Below are positions 23,930 to 32,451 of a stretch of DNA of 40,308 bases, piece by piece. The position numbers were made by a program, and so were the translations under genes. The notes under the pieces were generated by a model. The model ran no database searches. It was given only the letters and a program-made list of their open reading frames with translations, and was not told where the DNA came from. The DNA lies in contig JAIROZ010000147.1 in NCBI GenBank assembly GCA_031257255.1, positions 1-40,308 of the forward strand. The letters are read 5' to 3'. The DNA comes from Spirochaetaceae bacterium. GTDB taxonomy: Bacteria; Spirochaetota; Spirochaetia; Treponematales; Breznakiellaceae. How positions within the stretch are numbered: position 1 is the first letter of the stretch; each line of letters begins with the position of its first letter.

Positions 23930-24592
23930 TTACCATTCTTTTGGCTTAAAACCCGCAGGCGGCGGACAGAGGGCGACATTCTCCCCGGTAAGTTCTATCA
24001 CGAAAAAACCGGCGGCAAATGCCGCATTCCGCGACTCTTTAGAAACAAAGCCGCCGGCTACCGCGCCCAGCATCTTCTTTCCTTTAGCCTCAGCAGGCGG
24101 GTATTTTTGCATTAGTTCCATACGCTTCCGGTGATGTTCAATATCGCCTACCTTCAGTTTTCGCTTTACCTCAACAGGCATAACCCATTTCGTGTTGGAA
24201 AGGAGTATATCGATTTCGCCTACCTGTTCGTTTTCGTCATCGAAAATTTGCACATCGAGATATGCCCGCTTAAAATTGTACGGGTAGCCTTCAAATTTTT
24301 CCCAGAGGCGGGATGCTATCAGCGCCTCTGTTAGGTCGCCAATAGAGTTGGAGAGTTCGCCCCATTTTCGGTTAGACTCTTCCCATCTTCGGTTGGATTC
24401 TTCCCATTGTTTGTGGTCTTCCGCCAAACGCCGGTTAGACTCATCCCATCTTCGGTTGGATTCTTCCCACTTTTTGTCGGTTGCGTCCATACGCTTGCCC
24501 ATTTCGGCAATTTGTTTGTCTGTCTTTAATAATGCCGCCCAAACATCCTCGAAAGTAACGCCTCTTTGCGGCTTTTCCTTTGCTCTTGCCAT
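23930..24592 (-). CDS. Coiled-coil protein with predicted PD-(D/E)XK nuclease domain (DUF3782-like)
   Basis: The protein has 220 residues. After a short basic N-terminus comes a heptad-repeat coiled coil made of near-identical WEESNRR units (about residues 40-75). The C-terminal half has QVGEIDILLSNTKWVMPVEVKRKL, the spacing of a PD-(D/E)XK nuclease core (D in EIDI, E and K in VEVK). Related DUF3782 proteins are multicopy in some bacteria and of unknown function. The heptads are encoded by five 21-bp DNA repeats. Whether it cuts DNA cannot be told from sequence. It converges on the FMN reductase gene. Confidence 0.7.
   Translation of the reverse strand: MARAKEKPQRGVTFEDVWAALLKTDKQIAEMGKRMDATDKKWEESNRRWDESNRRLAEDHKQWEESNRRWEESNRKWGELSNSIGDLTEALIASRLWEKFEGYPYNFKRAYLDVQIFDDENEQVGEIDILLSNTKWVMPVEVKRKLKVGDIEHHRKRMELMQKYPPAEAKGKKMLGAVAGGFVSKESRNAAFAAGFFVIELTGENVALCPPPAGFKPKEW
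24369..24473 (-). repeat. Five 21-bp coding repeats (heptad units)
   Basis: Five consecutive 21-bp units, four of which begin CGGTT(A/G)GA(C/T)TC on the plus strand, encode the WEESNRR heptads of the coiled-coil protein. The third unit is the most divergent. Because each unit is a multiple of three, gain or loss changes the coiled-coil length without a frameshift. Confidence 0.9.
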
Positions 24593-24809
24593 TGCTATCT
24601 TCCTGCTTTTAGCATAGCGTTTTTTCTAAAAAAGCACAATCTTTATCGGGTTTTACCTTGCGTTGTTTGGCACCTTGCGCCGGCGTGTTTATAATTTTCG
24701 TTATTTTTGTGTTTAAATTTGCGGTATTGTTATATATTCTTCATTCTCTATATACAAAACATTACATCCGCGCAGTCCGGATTGCCGGATAGCGCGGAAT
24801 ATATTTCCA

Positions 24810-25352
24810 TTAGAACCAGAAGCGTAAGCCTATTTCTAACGGCAGCCCAAAGCCAAAGCCTACATTGCCTTTATGGTAGACAACTCCATCTTTCTTGCCT
24901 TCAAAATCAATGCCTAGCCCAAGAGAAGGCGCTATGTCAATAAATACCTCAAACCAGGAAATCGGCTGTATGCTCAAGCCTATGGGGACGCGGGCTCCAA
25001 TGCCAAGGACAGTATAGGAATAATCTTTGTTTCCGCTCCATTTCCAAGAATAAAAGTCAAAATAACCGCCGATGCCAACATAAAAGCCGAACGGTCCAGA
25101 AATTGTTTTGTCGAGGACATAAAAATCACCGGTTACACCTATGCCAAAATAATTTTTGCCAAAACCCAAATTGATGCCCCAGAAAACAGGGATGCCGGGG
25201 ATTTTTAGAGATACTGCCCCTCCCCTCAAGTTGTTGCTATAAAGATTGCCTCGCCACTCAACACCAATTCCCCATCCGCCCGGATGGTCTGCAAACACCG
25301 TGCCCGTTGCCAGCATAACGGCAAGGGCAACACCTAATACTAGTTTTTTCAT
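24810..25352 (-). CDS. Small outer-membrane beta-barrel protein (DUF3996-like)
   Basis: The protein has 180 residues. The signal peptide ends TGTVFA at residue 21. The mature part consists of short alternating glycine/aromatic strands (GGWGIGVEWRGNLYS, FGFYVGIGGYFDFYS, LGIGARVPIGLSIQP, FGFGLPLEIGLRFWF) ending in Phe, the mark of an eight-stranded outer-membrane barrel. It resembles the DUF3996 barrels described in Borrelia and Treponema. The ribosome site (GAGGAGAAAGG) before the ATG is strong. The family's function is unknown. It is divergent from the HDOD gene across a 328-base gap. Confidence 0.75.
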   Translation of the reverse strand: MKKLVLGVALAVMLATGTVFADHPGGWGIGVEWRGNLYSNNLRGGAVSLKIPGIPVFWGINLGFGKNYFGIGVTGDFYVLDKTISGPFGFYVGIGGYFDFYSWKWSGNKDYSYTVLGIGARVPIGLSIQPISWFEVFIDIAPSLGLGIDFEGKKDGVVYHKGNVGFGFGLPLEIGLRFWF

Positions 25353-25493
25353 ACCTTTCTCCTCTTAAAAGTTGCCGGATGCGCTCTTCGGCGCTCCGGT
25401 ATAAATTCGCCATACATCGCATCTGCGACTTTCTCTGGCTTTACAAAAGCCTAAGACGCTATTTGCAAATTGTCAAGAGAGGGGGTAATTCTA

Positions 25494-25554
25494 AGGCAAC
25501 GCTGTAATCTTGCCTAATTTTTCCCTCAACATTTTTTGTCAGGCAGTTTGAGGG
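25494..25554. promoter_or_regulatory. Overlapping alternative hairpins in the divergent gap
   Basis: AGGCAA (25494-25499) can pair with TTGCCT (25510-25515), but the same TGCCT (25511-25515) can instead pair with AGGCA (25541-25545). CCCTCAA (25523-25529) and TTGAGGG (25548-25554) add a third stem. T-rich stretches follow two of them. The rest of the 328-base gap (25353-25680) holds the promoter at 25603 and nothing else I recognise. Confidence 0.35.
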
Positions 25555-25602
25555 TATATTCAGAAACAATTTGAGTATAAATACGCAGTTCAATGCGCCC
25601 TC

Positions 25603-25631
25603 TTGACTTTGCCGCCGCCGTCCGCTAGGCT
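25603..25631 (+). promoter_or_regulatory. Candidate promoter of the HATPase-HDOD gene
   Basis: TTGACT (25603-25608), a 17-base spacer, and TAGGCT (25626-25631). The start would lie about 43 bases before the ATG. Confidence 0.45.
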
Positions 25632-25680
25632 TCTTTATGGGATTTGAACTATCCCTTTCAAAAAGTTAATAGGTGGACGA

Positions 25681-27168
25681 ATGAACGATACTGAATATGT
25701 TGTTGACGAAGCCCAGATAAAAAAAGCCGTGCAGAACGGTATGGCATTGAACATTATTACACATACCCTGCCTCACGATATGGAGGTAAAAATCGAGAGG
25801 ACTATAGGCATCTTCCTCCGTGCCGCAGGGCAGGAAAAACTCAAAGATTACGTTAATTACTGCATTTCGGAATTAGCCGTAAACGCTAAAAAAGCCAACA
25901 CAAAACGGGTTTACTTTCTGGAAAAAAGGCTGAATTTGGCAAATCCCGAAGATTACAAGACAGGGATGATGACCTTCAAGCAGGATACACTGGATAACAT
26001 TGCGCATTATCTCAAACTTCAAAAGGATAACGACTTCTATGTCAAAATCAATATGCTCTACAAGACGGACAAACTCCTTTTTGAGGTGAGGAACAACGCG
26101 CAGATTTCCCGCATAGAACTGGTGCGGATTCACGAAAGGCTCTCCCGCGCCCGTCAATATAACAGCATGGAAGACGCCTTCTCACAAGTTTTAGATGATT
26201 CCGAAGGGGCGGGGCTTGGGCTTGTTGTTATGGTTCTTATGCTCAAAAAAATGGGGCTATCCGAGGACTGCATTAGCGTTACCGGTCAGGGGAACGAAAC
26301 TATCGCAAGTCTTAGCATACCGCTCGAACAGGCAAAAATTAACAATGTAACCGAACTTACAAAGATAATCGTAGACAACATTACCACGCTTCCGCAGTTT
26401 CCTAGAAATATCATTACGGTGCAGCAGCGGGCAAGCGACCCTAAATCGGACATGGCGGACATAGCCCGCTTCATTTCTACCGACCCCGCGATGACGGCGG
26501 ACATGCTCAAACTTGTCAATTCGGCTCAATATATGATGGCAAAAAAAGTGAACAACATAGCGGAAGCGGTAACCATCATCGGTATAAAGGGAATTAAAAA
26601 TCTGCTTTATTCTTATGGGACGCAAAAACTCATAGGCGATGACTCGCCTGAACAAAAAGCGCTCTGGGAACATTCTTACAAAACCGCTTTTTACGCTTAC
26701 AACCTTGTAAAAAATCTGGCGCAAGATAAGTCGATAATAGATGATGTGTATGTCGGCGCTATACTTCACGATATGGGCAAAATTGTATTTTCCCGTTCTA
26801 CGCCGGATATAGCGGACAAGGTAAGGTTGTTCTGCGAAGAGCGCGCAATACCTACTAACACATTGGAAGATGTAGCCGCCGGGATGAATCATGCCGAAAT
26901 CGGGGCGTTGCTTGCGGAAAAATGGAATTTTCCAGATATTGTTACCGCCGCGATACGGTATCATCATGACCCGCTTTCCGCGCCCGCAAAATACAAAAGC
27001 CTTGTATATGCGGTATACCTTGCCAATATGATGTGCCTGATAGACGATGGCGGAATTTTACCAGGTCAGTTGGAAAGCGCGGTGCTTCCGTCTTTTGGCA
27101 TTTCAAAGCCGGAACAAATCGAAATGGTGTTAAAGAAGTTCCGCGAAGGTTTTGAACATAAACGATAG
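25681..27168 (+). CDS. HATPase-like plus HDOD domain signalling protein
   Basis: The protein has 495 residues. The first part (about 1-220) resembles a GHKL histidine-kinase ATPase: CISELAVNAKKAN has the N-box position and DDSEGAGLGLVVM the G2 box. No phosphoacceptor His domain is obvious. The second part (about 225-430) is an HDOD domain: TLPQFPRNIITVQQRA, FISTDPAMTADMLKLVNSAQY, AVTIIGIKGIKNLL and AILHDMGKIVFS, followed by MNHAEIGALLAEKWNFPDIVTAAIRYHH. HDOD proteins act in signalling, including chemotaxis and second-messenger networks. AGGTGG precedes the ATG. It leads a run of stress and signalling genes. Confidence 0.82.
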   Translation: MNDTEYVVDEAQIKKAVQNGMALNIITHTLPHDMEVKIERTIGIFLRAAGQEKLKDYVNYCISELAVNAKKANTKRVYFLEKRLNLANPEDYKTGMMTFKQDTLDNIAHYLKLQKDNDFYVKINMLYKTDKLLFEVRNNAQISRIELVRIHERLSRARQYNSMEDAFSQVLDDSEGAGLGLVVMVLMLKKMGLSEDCISVTGQGNETIASLSIPLEQAKINNVTELTKIIVDNITTLPQFPRNIITVQQRASDPKSDMADIARFISTDPAMTADMLKLVNSAQYMMAKKVNNIAEAVTIIGIKGIKNLLYSYGTQKLIGDDSPEQKALWEHSYKTAFYAYNLVKNLAQDKSIIDDVYVGAILHDMGKIVFSRSTPDIADKVRLFCEERAIPTNTLEDVAAGMNHAEIGALLAEKWNFPDIVTAAIRYHHDPLSAPAKYKSLVYAVYLANMMCLIDDGGILPGQLESAVLPSFGISKPEQIEMVLKKFREGFEHKR

Positions 27169-27201
27169 TGTAATTTCTGTCTAATAATAAGAGGAGAATA
27201 T

Positions 27202-27501
27202 ATGAATACAGAAATAAAAGCGCTTCATTTTACGCTTGATGAAGAGCAGAAGGACTACATACAAAAGAAAATAGAGCGGATTCGTAACGCGGAGAACATG
27301 ATTGTTGACTTCCGCGTTACAATGAGTAAGGAAGCTGCCGAATACAGCGCCGAATCCACACTGAATTTTAAGTGGGGTGTACAGGCTCATGTAAAGGAGA
27401 GCGCCTACGATGTACTGCAGGCAGTTGACAAAATGCTTGACAGTCTGCGCACTAAAATCACAAAAGAAAAAGAAAAACTTGAGCAAAGGAGCAGGTTATG
27501 A
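27202..27501 (+). CDS. Short ribosome hibernation factor HPF/RaiA-like
   Basis: The 99-residue protein has the length and layout of short HPF/YfiA: a beta strand with IKALHFTLDEEQKDYIQKKIERI, FRVTMSKEAAEYSAESTLNF, and helix VKESAYDVLQAVDKMLDSLRTKI with the typical D-x-Y/D-x-x-x-A-I/V-D helix. It lacks the long-form C-terminal dimerisation domain, so it would inactivate ribosomes as monomers or together with another factor. GAGGAG precedes the ATG. Its TGA overlaps the next gene's ATG (ATGA). Confidence 0.8.
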   Translation: MNTEIKALHFTLDEEQKDYIQKKIERIRNAENMIVDFRVTMSKEAAEYSAESTLNFKWGVQAHVKESAYDVLQAVDKMLDSLRTKITKEKEKLEQRSRL

Positions 27502-28130
27502 GTATATCGCAAAAGACAATTCCCGATTTTGTCTCCGTGCTGGCGAGCAAAGCGCCGGTACCTGGAGGCGGCGGCGCTTCCGCATTGGTAGGCGCCGTTG
27601 GGACGGCTCTGGGCAACATGGTGGGTTCTCTTACAGTAGGTAAGAAGAAGTATGCGGATGTTGAACCGGAGATTATCAAATTGCAGGAACAGTGCAACAA
27701 GTTACAGGCGGAACTTATCAAACTGATTGATAAAGATGCCGAAGACTTTGAGCCGCTTTCCAAGGCGTATGGGCTGCCCGCCGATACGGATGCGCAAAAG
27801 GCAGAAAAAGCGAAGGTAATGGAAAAATGCCTCCGTGATGCCTGCGCCACTCCCTTCGAAATAATGAAGAAGTGCGCGGAAGCCATCAAAGTTTGCGAAC
27901 AGTTTGCCTTAAAAGGGAGCAAACTTGCCGTAAGCGATGCCGGCGTGGGGGTTATCTTCTGCAAGGCGGCTCTTATGGGCGCTTCGCTTAATGTGTACAT
28001 CAACACAAAGGCGATGACCGACCGTTCATACGCGGACAAGGTAAACAAGGAAACTGACGCCCTGCTTGCCGAGTACGAGGCGCTTGCCGATAAGGTATTC
28101 ACCGGAGTAAAAGGTCAGTTGGTTAAGTAG
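27498..28130 (+). CDS. Formimidoyl-THF cyclodeaminase-type (FTCD C-terminal) protein
   Basis: This 210-residue helical protein belongs to the FTCD cyclodeaminase domain family (FchA type): VLASKAPVPGGGGASALVGAVG is the signature Gly-rich loop, followed by GNMVGSLTVGKKKY and SDAGVGVIFCKAALMGASLNVYINT. In clostridia FchA acts in one-carbon metabolism and purine/histidine breakdown, releasing ammonia from formimino-THF; that role is carried over by family. The ATG overlaps the HPF stop, and AAAGGAG lies in the end of hpf. Its TAG stop falls inside a GTAGTGR heptamer element. Confidence 0.85.
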   Translation: MSISQKTIPDFVSVLASKAPVPGGGGASALVGAVGTALGNMVGSLTVGKKKYADVEPEIIKLQEQCNKLQAELIKLIDKDAEDFEPLSKAYGLPADTDAQKAEKAKVMEKCLRDACATPFEIMKKCAEAIKVCEQFALKGSKLAVSDAGVGVIFCKAALMGASLNVYINTKAMTDRSYADKVNKETDALLAEYEALADKVFTGVKGQLVK

Positions 28131-28180
28131 TGGGTAGTGAGTAGTGGACAGTGGACATCTGTTCACTGTCCACTACTCAT
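28127..28180. repeat. GTAGTGR heptamer element with 16-bp inverted repeat
   Basis: Heptamers GTAGTGG, GTAGTGA, GTAGTGG and ACAGTGG run from 28127, so the TAG stop of the upstream gene is part of the first unit. TGAGTAGTGGACAGTG (28138-28153) pairs perfectly with CACTGTCCACTACTCA (28164-28179) around a 10-base loop. A related element is at 38041. It may end transcription or lower it before the CheY-like gene. Confidence 0.85.
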
Positions 28181-28199
28181 TAAACTAAGGAGATGAAAT

Positions 28200-28598
28200 A
28201 TGGCAGATTCTGCGCTTCCGGTAATATTAGCAATTGATGATTTACCGATGAATTTACGGATGATAAAGGTTTTTCTTGATAAGGGCTACAATGTACTGCC
28301 TGTTAAGTCCGGGGCTGAAGGACTTGCCATAGTCAAAACTAAGACCATCGACCTCATACTTCTTGACATTGAAATGCCGGGAATGAGCGGTTTTGAGTTC
28401 ATTCAGGAATTAAAGAAAATGCCTGATAAGACCGGCATACCTATTATCTGTATTACCGGACTTGACCCTACGCCGGAATTTATTACACAAGTAATCAACG
28501 CGGGCGCTAAGGATTTTATTACAAAACCTTTCGAGCCGGAAATACTAAAATCAAAAATATGTAAGATTTTGGGCATCAATGAACATATTATCCGTTGA
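28200..28598 (+). CDS. CheY-like single-domain response regulator
   Basis: This 132-residue protein is a stand-alone receiver domain. D13-D14 (AIDDLP) are the acidic pocket, D56 (LILLDIEMPGMSG) is the phosphorylation site, T86 (ICITGLD) and K109 (DFITKPFEPEIL) complete the active site. No output domain is present, so it acts by protein contact. It is not the closest match to the flagellar-switch CheY; it may be a phosphate sink or partner of a hybrid kinase. AAGGAG precedes the ATG. Its 3' end overlaps the next gene by 20 bases. Confidence 0.88.
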   Translation: MADSALPVILAIDDLPMNLRMIKVFLDKGYNVLPVKSGAEGLAIVKTKTIDLILLDIEMPGMSGFEFIQELKKMPDKTGIPIICITGLDPTPEFITQVINAGAKDFITKPFEPEILKSKICKILGINEHIIR

Positions 28599-29055
28599 CG
28601 GGCGGCGTTTGCTTGAAAATCCGCTCTTTCTTTCCGCAATATCCAGTTTTCTCTTTGCGCAACTGATAAAGGCAGCAGTTGCCCTTAGCATAGGCGGAAG
28701 AATGCGTTTCCGCGCCGCCTTTGAATCGCTTTTATGGCGGACAGGCGGCATGCCGTCAAGCCATGCGGCGCTTGTCTCATCGCTCTCCGCTTCCGCCGCC
28801 ATAAATGAAGGCACACAGTCGAATCTTTTTGTGGTAACACTTTTCCTTGCCCTTATTGTAATGCGGGACGCTATGGGCGTCCGGCGCTCATCCGGCGTTC
28901 AGGCAAAAACTCTCAATGTTTTAGGCTCGAAAGTCGCCGAACAAAGCGATTTTGACTACCACCCCGTAAAAGAAGTTCAAGGACATACCCCTCTGGAAGT
29001 CGTTGTAGGCTGCCTCTTAGGAATAATTATTGCCGCAGCATACGCTTACCTATAA
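28579..29055 (+). CDS. Divergent PAP2 family membrane protein (DUF212)
   Basis: This 158-residue protein has several membrane helices and the DUF212/YuiD motifs: RTGGMPSSHAALVSSL, VMRDAMGVRRSSGVQAKTLN and VQGHTPLEVVVGCLLG. These form the phosphatase-like core of the acid-phosphatase/VanZ-related family, but activity on lipid phosphates is unproven. It begins inside the receiver gene (20-base overlap). A weak 7-bp hairpin lies just after the stop. Confidence 0.85.
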   Translation: MNILSVDGRRLLENPLFLSAISSFLFAQLIKAAVALSIGGRMRFRAAFESLLWRTGGMPSSHAALVSSLSASAAINEGTQSNLFVVTLFLALIVMRDAMGVRRSSGVQAKTLNVLGSKVAEQSDFDYHPVKEVQGHTPLEVVVGCLLGIIIAAAYAYL

Positions 29056-29057
29056 GC

Positions 29058-29078
29058 CCGGCATCTGGCTTATGCCGG
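29058..29078 (+). terminator. Weak hairpin after the PAP2-like gene
   Basis: CCGGCAT (29058-29064) pairs with ATGCCGG (29072-29078). A pyrimidine-rich stretch follows but there is no clean T tract. Confidence 0.3.
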
Positions 29079-29249
29079 TTGTGTATTCCAATTCCATCTT
29101 TCATTTTTTCCACAGACAGCAATCCATCGACAAGCCCTCCGGCTGGCGCGGCAGAAAAGCATTTATACAATAGCCGAACAAAGTGCTTCAGACTTGGCAG
29201 TTCCCCCTTGTAATTTCCTTGTCTGTACTGTATATAAAAATGGTTAATA

Positions 29250-31073
29250 ATGAAGGCTCGCAGTTCCCTAAAATTCCGCTTTATGCTGTTATTCACACTT
29301 TTTATCATCGCTATCAGCCTGATAACCGCAATCTTCGGCTTGTTCGAGACAATGAAGGTTACTTCATTTATCTTTGCGAAACAAGGCGTTTCGGTAACGG
29401 AGGCGGCGGCATCTCTTGTAGACGGGGACTCCTTCGAAAAGTTGGCGCGGACATTGAACAAGAATGATTCATTTTATATAGAGACGCAAAAACGGCTGTT
29501 AGACTACAAGTTGCTTTCGAGTTGTGAATACCTGTATACAATGTCCCCCCGCAGCAGCACCGAATGGATGTACATAATTGACGGCAGTACGACGCCGGAC
29601 GATTCTGAAAATTTTTCGCCGCTGGGCACTATTGTTGAACTTGTCGCTTCGGACTATGCCATGCTGCTGGCATGGAAGACAGGGCAGACTCAAAGCGGCA
29701 GAATTGTGTACTACAAAGAATACGGCTGGCTGGTTTCGGTTTTTACCCCCATTAAAAATTCCACAGGAACAATCGTAGGGCTTGCCGGCTGCGACTTTAA
29801 CGCAAACGAACTAATGCACTCCATGCTAATGAATGCTATCCGGCAGATTATCATATCGGCGCTTTCTATAGCAGCAGGTATTGTCCTGATATTTATTTTT
29901 TTACGGATAATTTTTGGCAGACTGGGAAAAGTCAGCGCCATTCTAAAGGAAATATCCACCGGAGAAGGCGACCTTACAAAACGCATCACCATTTTACGCA
30001 ATGACGAAATCGGAGAGTTGGCAAATTACTTTAACCTTACGCTGGACAAAATAAGCAACCTTATAGCCGTAATTAAGAACAGGGCGGCGGAACTCTATAA
30101 TATCGGCTGTGAACTGGCGGACACTATGGAACAAACAGCGGCGGCGGCAGCCGGAATTAACGGCAACATACAGGATGTGCGAGATAAAACAGATAAGCAG
30201 TCCGGCTCGGTTGCAAAAACTAATGCCGCAATGGAACAGGTTACCGGCAGTATCGGCAAACTTAGCCGTACTGTCGATGACCAAACCTCCAGTGTGTCGC
30301 AGTCATCAACCGCGATTGAACAAATGCTTGCCAATATCAAAAATGTTACGGAAACGCTTGTACGCAATGCCGGTAATGTGAAGGGGCTTATCGATGTGTC
30401 CGATGTTGGACGCGCCGGTCTACAAGGGGTGTCGCAGGAAGTGCTGGAAATTGTACGGGAATCTGAAGGACTGCTGGAAATAAACTCTGTAATGGAGAAC
30501 ATAGCGAGTCAGACGAATCTGCTTTCGATGAATGCGGCAATAGAAGCGGCGCATGCGGGCGATTTGGGCAAAGGTTTTGCGGTTGTAGCCGGCGAGATAC
30601 GCAAACTGGCGGAAAATTCAGGCAACCAGTCAAAGACCATATCGGAAGTGCTAAAAAAAATAAAAACAGCCATCGACAAAATCACGGTTTCCACCAATGC
30701 CGTGCTGGAAAAATTCCAGTCGATAGATGAGCGGGTTCACACCGTATCTGAACAGGAATCCGGCATCCGCAGCGCAATGGAAGAGCAGAGTCAAGGCAGC
30801 CGGCAGGTTTTGGACGCGATGGGGCGCTTAAACGAAATAACCCGTATGGTAAAAGAAGACTCAGAAAAAATGCTGGACGGAAGCAAAGCGGTAATAACCG
30901 AAAGCCATAATCTGGAATTGTCAACCGGCGAAATTTCTGCCAGCGTAGACGAAATGTCACACAGCGCCGGGCTGATAAATACGGCGGTAACCCGTGTTAG
31001 CAATATAATCAACGCAAACAAAGAACACATCAACACTCTATTTGACGAAATATCAAAATTCAAAATTGAATGA
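29250..31073 (+). CDS. Methyl-accepting chemotaxis protein
   Basis: The protein has 607 residues. A membrane helix (about 10-32) is followed by a periplasmic sensor domain of about 170 residues that looks like a Cache fold (YLYTMSPRSSTEWMYIIDG, GWLVSVFTPIKNSTGTIVGLAGCDFN). A second helix (about 197-223) leads to a HAMP domain (LKEISTGEGDLTKRI). The long cytoplasmic coiled coil has the signalling tip VMENIASQTNLLSMNAAIEA and AGDLGKGFAVVAGEIRKLAENS. No C-terminal CheR/CheB-binding pentapeptide is present. No ligand can be named. No typical ribosome site is visible before the ATG. Confidence 0.95.
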   Translation: MKARSSLKFRFMLLFTLFIIAISLITAIFGLFETMKVTSFIFAKQGVSVTEAAASLVDGDSFEKLARTLNKNDSFYIETQKRLLDYKLLSSCEYLYTMSPRSSTEWMYIIDGSTTPDDSENFSPLGTIVELVASDYAMLLAWKTGQTQSGRIVYYKEYGWLVSVFTPIKNSTGTIVGLAGCDFNANELMHSMLMNAIRQIIISALSIAAGIVLIFIFLRIIFGRLGKVSAILKEISTGEGDLTKRITILRNDEIGELANYFNLTLDKISNLIAVIKNRAAELYNIGCELADTMEQTAAAAAGINGNIQDVRDKTDKQSGSVAKTNAAMEQVTGSIGKLSRTVDDQTSSVSQSSTAIEQMLANIKNVTETLVRNAGNVKGLIDVSDVGRAGLQGVSQEVLEIVRESEGLLEINSVMENIASQTNLLSMNAAIEAAHAGDLGKGFAVVAGEIRKLAENSGNQSKTISEVLKKIKTAIDKITVSTNAVLEKFQSIDERVHTVSEQESGIRSAMEEQSQGSRQVLDAMGRLNEITRMVKEDSEKMLDGSKAVITESHNLELSTGEISASVDEMSHSAGLINTAVTRVSNIINANKEHINTLFDEISKFKIE

Positions 31074-31138
31074 CGGCGGAACACCGCTAGGATGCCCGCC
31101 CACTGCCCACTAGCGGCTTTTCACTTTACACTAACTTT

Positions 31139-32428
31139 ATGAACCTTGAACCGAAATGGATAGCGCTTGCTATAACGGTGGTAATGTACATCATTGTTAT
31201 TTTAGCGCCGTCTAAAAAAGCGCATACCGCGCTGGCGGCTGCGGCGCTTGTCATCATATTCAAAATCATAGGACCATACCAAGCGCTTACGGAATTTGTC
31301 AACTGGAATGTTTTGCTTATCTACATCGGCAGTCTTGCAATAGCCGAACTTTTTGTTTATTCACGCGCTCCGGCGCGTATCGCGGACAACATAGTAAATG
31401 CTTCCCCAAACACAGGCATAGCGATAGTCATCATACTCATCATTACAGGCTTGATTTCCGCGTTTGTGGAGAATGTCGCTACAGTCCTCGTTATGGCGCC
31501 TATCGCTCTTGCTCTCTCAAAAAAACTCGACATAGCGCCCACTTACTTCATCATAGGGCTTGCGGTAATGGCAAACCTGCAAGGAACGGCAATGCTTGTG
31601 GGCGACCCCCCCTCGATGATTTTTGCCAGTTTTGCCAATATAGGCTTTAACGATTTTGTTATTTACAAGGGTAAGCCTTCAATCTTCTTTGTTGTGCAGA
31701 TAGGTATGCTGGCGGGCGCTCTTTATTTCTACTTTATATTCGCCAAGGACAGCAAACAAAAAATCCTAATAGAAAAAACGCCTGTGCTGTCGCTCTTTCC
31801 TACCATCCTGCTGATTCTGATGATAGGCGGACTTGCCGCTTCCTCGTTCATTTTTGGTGAAGGGCTATCCAAAGAAGCGGGATTCTTCGTGTTCGCGCTG
31901 GGGATTATAGGCATACTTTGGTACAAAATAGTCTGCAAAGAGAGCGCCGCTTCCACATTGAAGTTGGTCAAATCGCTTGATTGGGAGACGATAGTGTTCT
32001 TAGCCGGTATCTTTGTTGTGGTCGGCGCTCTGGCGGAGACCGGCATACTGAACGATTTTGCCGCGTTCCTCCGGGTTATCACCAGAGGGAATGTCTTTGC
32101 CGGTTTTATGCTGATACTGATAGTATCTATTGTTGTTTCCGGCTTTGTAGACAATGTACCATATACTATAGCGATGCTTCCTGTGGCGCAGGATATGGCG
32201 CAGGCGTTGGGACTTCAGCGGGAACTGTACCTTTTTGCGCTGCTTATAGGCTCGTGTCTGGGAGGCAACCTTACCTACTTTGGCGCGTCCGCGAATATTG
32301 TCGCCATAGGCATACTAAAAAAAGAAGGCATCCACTTAAATTTTCCGGGCTGGCTTAAAATAGGATTTCCTTTCACGGTAATAACAACAACCGCCGCCGC
32401 CTTGTTCCTCTGGTTTGTGTGGAAATAA
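31139..32428 (+). CDS. SLC13/ArsB/NhaD-type ion transporter
   Basis: This 429-residue protein has about eleven membrane helices and belongs to the ion-transporter superfamily. FVENVATVLVMAPIALALSKKL and VVSGFVDNVPYTIAMLPVAQDMA are the two repeated DNxP-type signature regions, and MANLQGTAMLVGDPPSMIFASF is the matching substrate loop. Substrate could be an oxyanion, carboxylate, arsenite or sodium/proton; the sequence does not decide. There is no Shine-Dalgarno; TACACT (31127-31132) lies 6 bases before the ATG. The end of a GTAGTGR-like element (CACTGCCCACTA) lies upstream. Confidence 0.85.
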   Translation: MNLEPKWIALAITVVMYIIVILAPSKKAHTALAAAALVIIFKIIGPYQALTEFVNWNVLLIYIGSLAIAELFVYSRAPARIADNIVNASPNTGIAIVIILIITGLISAFVENVATVLVMAPIALALSKKLDIAPTYFIIGLAVMANLQGTAMLVGDPPSMIFASFANIGFNDFVIYKGKPSIFFVVQIGMLAGALYFYFIFAKDSKQKILIEKTPVLSLFPTILLILMIGGLAASSFIFGEGLSKEAGFFVFALGIIGILWYKIVCKESAASTLKLVKSLDWETIVFLAGIFVVVGALAETGILNDFAAFLRVITRGNVFAGFMLILIVSIVVSGFVDNVPYTIAMLPVAQDMAQALGLQRELYLFALLIGSCLGGNLTYFGASANIVAIGILKKEGIHLNFPGWLKIGFPFTVITTTAAALFLWFVWK

Positions 32429-32451
32429 CGGCAGAAAATGCGATGCGGCTT

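Noticed and set aside
28138-28179. Inverted repeat as an insertion sequence or miniature transposon
   Set aside because: No target-site duplication or transposase is seen, and the arms are made of the heptamer itself; it is treated as a repeat element of unknown origin.
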